From Sorangium cellulosum (GTDB lineage: Bacteria; Myxococcota_A; Polyangia; Polyangiales; Polyangiaceae): DNA of 64,000 nt. The stretch is taken from contig NZ_CP012673.1 in assembly GCF_002950945.1 (NCBI RefSeq), forward strand, positions 14,127,501 to 14,191,500, in the 5' to 3' direction. This document shows, one piece after another, positions 61,435 through 64,000 of this stretch (positions are counted from its first letter, which is position 1; every line of letters starts with the position of its first letter). The notes beneath the pieces are model-generated. The model saw only the letters and a list, made by a program, of their open reading frames with translations. It did no database searches and had not been told where the DNA came from. The translations under genes and the position numbers were made by a program.

Positions 61435-61917
61435 CTACAGCGTCCAGGAATGGACCACGAACGCGTTGTCCCGGCGGTGGATCAGCTGGATGTCGAGCAC
61501 GTCGAGCGGGCTAATCGGCTTGATGCCCGGGATCAGCGCGTGCTCGCCGTGCCCGTAGAGCGCCTGCAGCGCGAACCGGCACGCATACACCTTGCCGCCC
61601 TCCTCCATGAACCGCACGATCTGCTGGTTCACCGCGAGGTGCCCCGAGAACGCCTCGTTGCCGAGCTTGGGAAAGCCGCGCTGCAGCCCGAGCGTCACGC
61701 CCGGCCCGTAGAGCAGGACCGACGTCTCAAAGCCCTTTCGCTGGAGGCGGATCGCGGTGAGCAGGTTGACGAGCCCGATCGAGCCCTCGAACGCCACCGT
61801 GTGAAAGGTGATCAGCGCCTTCTCTCCCGGCTTCGCCTTGACGTCTTCGAAGACCTTTTCTTCGTAATCGACCAGGAAGTCACCAGCGTTGTAGGCGGGA
61901 TACGTCGGCTTCGGCAT
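61435..61917 (-). CDS. nitB: MSMEG_0572/Sll0783-type nitrogen-starvation protein (NitB)
   Basis: 160-residue protein matching the MSMEG_0572/Sll0783 family: KPTYPAYNAGDFLVDYEEKV, ITFHTVAFEGSIGLVNLLTA, VLLYGPGVTLGLQRGFPKLG and a C-terminal FVVHSWTL. The middle resembles DsrE-fold proteins. It is the first gene of the operon; the ATG at 61917 follows GGGGAGAG eight bases upstream. In cyanobacteria Sll0783 is among the strongest early nitrogen-starvation responders. Biochemical role unknown. Confidence 0.9.
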   Translation of the reverse strand: MPKPTYPAYNAGDFLVDYEEKVFEDVKAKPGEKALITFHTVAFEGSIGLVNLLTAIRLQRKGFETSVLLYGPGVTLGLQRGFPKLGNEAFSGHLAVNQQIVRFMEEGGKVYACRFALQALYGHGEHALIPGIKPISPLDVLDIQLIHRRDNAFVVHSWTL

Positions 61918-62376
61918 TGGTTATCTCTCCCCTAGATTGACTCATGTGAGACCATAAGGAATTTCCGGACGCAAGTGAAAACCAAGCCGAGTCCTCTTTT
62001 TGAGGGGCGTGTGTTGGCCGCGGTGCAGGTGCGATTGCGTGGTTGCGCGCTGCCCTGCTCGAGCGTTGGTCGGAACGTCGAGTGAGCGTTGATCGGACGT
62101 CTTCGAGCGCGCTTCGAACGCGCTCCGAACGCGCTCCGAAGAACAGTTTCTCAAACGTTTCTCGGGTGTTCCGAGAGAGCGGGTCTCGCGTCGCGATCGC
62201 GTGTCCCCCGATCCGCCTCGACCGTTTCGAGATCGTTTCGCGGCCCCGTCCGGCGCCGCAATCGTGTGGAGTTCGAGGGGGTTGAGCGTGCGCCCGGGGG
62301 CGGGGAGGCGGGGGACGCCTGGAGAGGGAGGACCCTGCCTGAAAGGCAAAGTCCGTCCGGGGGAGAGGCGCGCTGG
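61918..62376. other. Upstream region of the Nit1C-type operon
   Basis: 459 bp separating the RNase R stop from the first nit gene, both on the minus strand. It holds the 11-bp repeats at 62104-62136 and a small CCTC-TTTTT-GAGG hairpin near 61993-62005. The last 100 bp before the nitB start are AT-richer, fitting a promoter, but I cannot place convincing sigma70 or sigma54 hexamers. Confidence 0.45.
62104..62136. repeat. Three 11-bp direct repeats
   Basis: CGAGCGCGCTT (62104-62114), CGAACGCGCTC (62115-62125) and CGAACGCGCTC (62126-62136) are contiguous, giving a period of about one helical turn. A fourth CGAA follows. They lie about 200 bp upstream of the nit operon. Confidence 0.85.
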
Positions 62377-63999
62377 TCAGCGCTGCTTCTTGCGCACCTT
62401 CTTGGTCTTGCCGCCCTTCGCGCCCTTGCCCGTCTTGCCGGCCGTGGCGCCGTTCGTGAGCCTGCCGCTCGCCGCCTTGGTGCTCTTGGTGCTCTTGACA
62501 CGGCGCTTGGCCCGTGTGTCCGCCGCGTCGCGCCGCAGGCGCTCCCGCCGCTGCCCGCCCGAGGCCTCCTCGAGCGCCCCGGCGAGCCGCCGGCCGTAGA
62601 TGGTGCGCCGGAGGATGGCGACGTCCTCGATCTGCACGAGCATCACGTCGCCGATCGCGATGCGGTCGCCCGACCGGAGGCCGAAGACGCGCAGCCCCTC
62701 GTCGTCGATCTCGTACTGGTCCGGGCCGAGCGACTCCATCCGGACGAGCACGTCGACGAAGGGGGCCTCGACGTTGACGTACACGCCCGTCCCCACGATC
62801 CCCGTGACCGTGCCCTCGAACGTGTCCCCGAGCCGCGAGCGCATCAGGAGCGCGCGGTGCAGGTCGACCACCTCGCGCTCCACCTCCATCGCCTTGCGCT
62901 CGCGCTCCGACGCCGTGATCGCCGCCTCGCGCAGCCGCTCGAGGGCCTCCTCGCTCCGGTCGACGCGCTCGCCCCGCAGCACCGCCCGGATGGCCCGGTG
63001 CGCCGTGATGTCCGGGTAGCGCCGGATGGGCGAGGTGAAGTGCAGGTACGCGCTCGAGGCCAGGCCGAAGTGGCCCACGTTGGCCACGTCGTACACCGCC
63101 TGCTTCATCGCGCGCAGCAGCAGCATGTGCAGCACCTGCTTCTGCGGGTGCGCGTCGAGCTTCTTCAGGAACACCGAGAGCCGCTTCGGATCGGCCGCGT
63201 CCTCCGGGTCGAACAGGAGCCCGAGCTCCCCGCACATCGTCGCGAAGCGCTCGAGCTTCGCCTGGTCCGGGGGCGCGTGGTACCGGAACACCGTCGGGAT
63301 CTTCTGGTCGACCACGAACTGCGCGCACGTCTCGTTCGCGAGGAGCATCAGCTCCTCGATCAGCTGGTAGGCCTTCGCCACGCCCGGGTCGTGGCTGCGC
63401 TTCTGCACGTCGACCGGCGCGCCCGTCTCCGGATCGAGCACCACCTTCGCCTCGGGCAGGTCGAGGTCGAGCGCGCCCCGCCGCATCCGCTTGCCGCGGA
63501 GCAGCCGGGCGAGGTCCCACATCACCTGGAGATCGTTCCGCACCGCCTCGGCCTCGGGGCTGCGGGGAGGCTCGGCGGTGAAGCCGAGCGCGCGCGCCAC
63601 GCCGGGGTAGGTGAGCTTCGCGATCGAGCGGATGTACCCCTCGACGACGCGGGCCTTCCGCACGGTCCCCGTCGGGTCGAGCTCCACCTCGACGCACAGG
63701 CAGAGCCGGATCACGCCGGGCAGGAGCGAGCACAGGTTCGACGACAGCGCCCGCGGCAGCATCGGGATCGCGCGGTCGGGCAGGTAGATCGAGTTGCCCC
63801 GCGCGAGCGCCGTCCGGTCGAGCGCGCTGCCCGGCCGCACGTAGTGCGACACGTCCGCGATCGCGATCCAGGCCCGGTACGAGCCGTCCTCCTCGCGGAT
63901 CACCCAGACCGCGTCGTCGTGGTCGCGCGCGTCCTCCGGGTCGATCGTCGGCATCGGCAGGTGGGTGAGGTCCACCCGCCCCTCGAGCGCCTCGGGCGG
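62377..63999 (-). CDS. rnr: Ribonuclease R (RNB exoribonuclease), 5' end outside window
   Basis: The visible 540 residues hold most of an RNase II/R-type enzyme. The RNB catalytic motif IDPEDARDHDDAVW carries the metal-binding Asp residues (most relatives have DARDFDDA). VSHYVRPGSALDRTALARGN, LYLPDR-type SIYLPDRAIPMLPRALSSNL and SAYLHFTSPIRRYPDITAHR follow. An S1 RNA-binding domain lies near the C-terminus (DTFEGTVTGIVGTGVYVNVE), with a Lys-rich tail as in RNase R. The frame is open to the right edge, so the cold-shock-like N-terminal domains are outside the window. Confidence 0.95.
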   Translation of the reverse strand, partial: PPEALEGRVDLTHLPMPTIDPEDARDHDDAVWVIREEDGSYRAWIAIADVSHYVRPGSALDRTALARGNSIYLPDRAIPMLPRALSSNLCSLLPGVIRLCLCVEVELDPTGTVRKARVVEGYIRSIAKLTYPGVARALGFTAEPPRSPEAEAVRNDLQVMWDLARLLRGKRMRRGALDLDLPEAKVVLDPETGAPVDVQKRSHDPGVAKAYQLIEELMLLANETCAQFVVDQKIPTVFRYHAPPDQAKLERFATMCGELGLLFDPEDAADPKRLSVFLKKLDAHPQKQVLHMLLLRAMKQAVYDVANVGHFGLASSAYLHFTSPIRRYPDITAHRAIRAVLRGERVDRSEEALERLREAAITASERERKAMEVEREVVDLHRALLMRSRLGDTFEGTVTGIVGTGVYVNVEAPFVDVLVRMESLGPDQYEIDDEGLRVFGLRSGDRIAIGDVMLVQIEDVAILRRTIYGRRLAGALEEASGGQRRERLRRDAADTRAKRRVKSTKSTKAASGRLTNGATAGKTGKGAKGGKTKKVRKKQR

Positions 64000-64000
64000 C

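Overview
The window is GC-rich bacterial chromosome (64 kb) with strong G/C bias at third codon positions. It carries Ser/Thr protein kinases fused to AAA/TPR modules, FHA and STAS signalling proteins, many lipoproteins with glycine-rich or Cys-rich repeats, and many one-component regulators. This mix points to a myxobacterium, most likely a Sorangium/Polyangium-type member of the Polyangiales. The assignment is inferred from gene content; no rRNA or other marker is present.

Layout. 1-6.2 kb: 3' part of a giant kinase-cyclase-like-AAA-TPR protein, then a CapK/PaaK-like adenylating enzyme translationally coupled to a glycosyltransferase. 6.3-13.6 kb: PAS/STAS regulators, a small lipoprotein, an unusual 15/22-bp tandem repeat, an SDR, a DUF1275 membrane protein, and a CMD-ECF41 sigma operon with a near-exact ECF41 promoter. 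14-25 kb: lipoproteins, DJ-1/PfpI and GST enzymes, two TetR systems with readable palindromic operators, an MDR oxidoreductase, a small Ser/Thr kinase, a lipoprotein with a duplicated lipobox and a PD-(D/E)XK family protein. 25.3-28.5 kb: an accessory patch with a tRNA/tmRNA 3'-end-like fragment and a strong terminator, a visibly lower-GC AIPR phage-resistance-type gene, and a sigma-factor pseudogene broken by an 8-bp duplication. 28.7-45.9 kb: GrpB, GST, zinc-ribbon and Gly/Pro-repeat membrane proteins, two nucleotide-sugar epimerase/decarboxylases, repeat-rich surface lipoproteins, a short-chain fatty-acid transporter, a beta-propeller lipoprotein and a PAP2 phosphatase. 46-47.6 kb: a two-gene DUF4365 module of unknown role. 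47.8-53 kb: an orphan histidine kinase, a chemoreceptor without a sensory domain and a double-FHA protein. 53-55.2 kb: acireductone dioxygenase, a cupin and a flavin reductase-methyltransferase fusion.

55.2-61.9 kb, minus strand: a tightly overlapping eight-gene operon that I recognise as a Nit1C-type cluster. In order it encodes an Sll0783-like protein, a Nit6803-type nitrilase, a radical SAM protein, a GNAT, an AIR-synthase-like protein, an MSMEG_0565-type glycosyltransferase and an MSMEG_0570-type protein, followed by a MetF-like methylenetetrahydrofolate reductase. In pseudomonads Nit1C genes are tied to cyanide assimilation and in cyanobacteria/mycobacteria to nitrogen starvation. The flavoprotein member (NitH) is absent here and a folate enzyme closes the operon. 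This is the most interesting system in the window. The window ends inside an RNase R gene.
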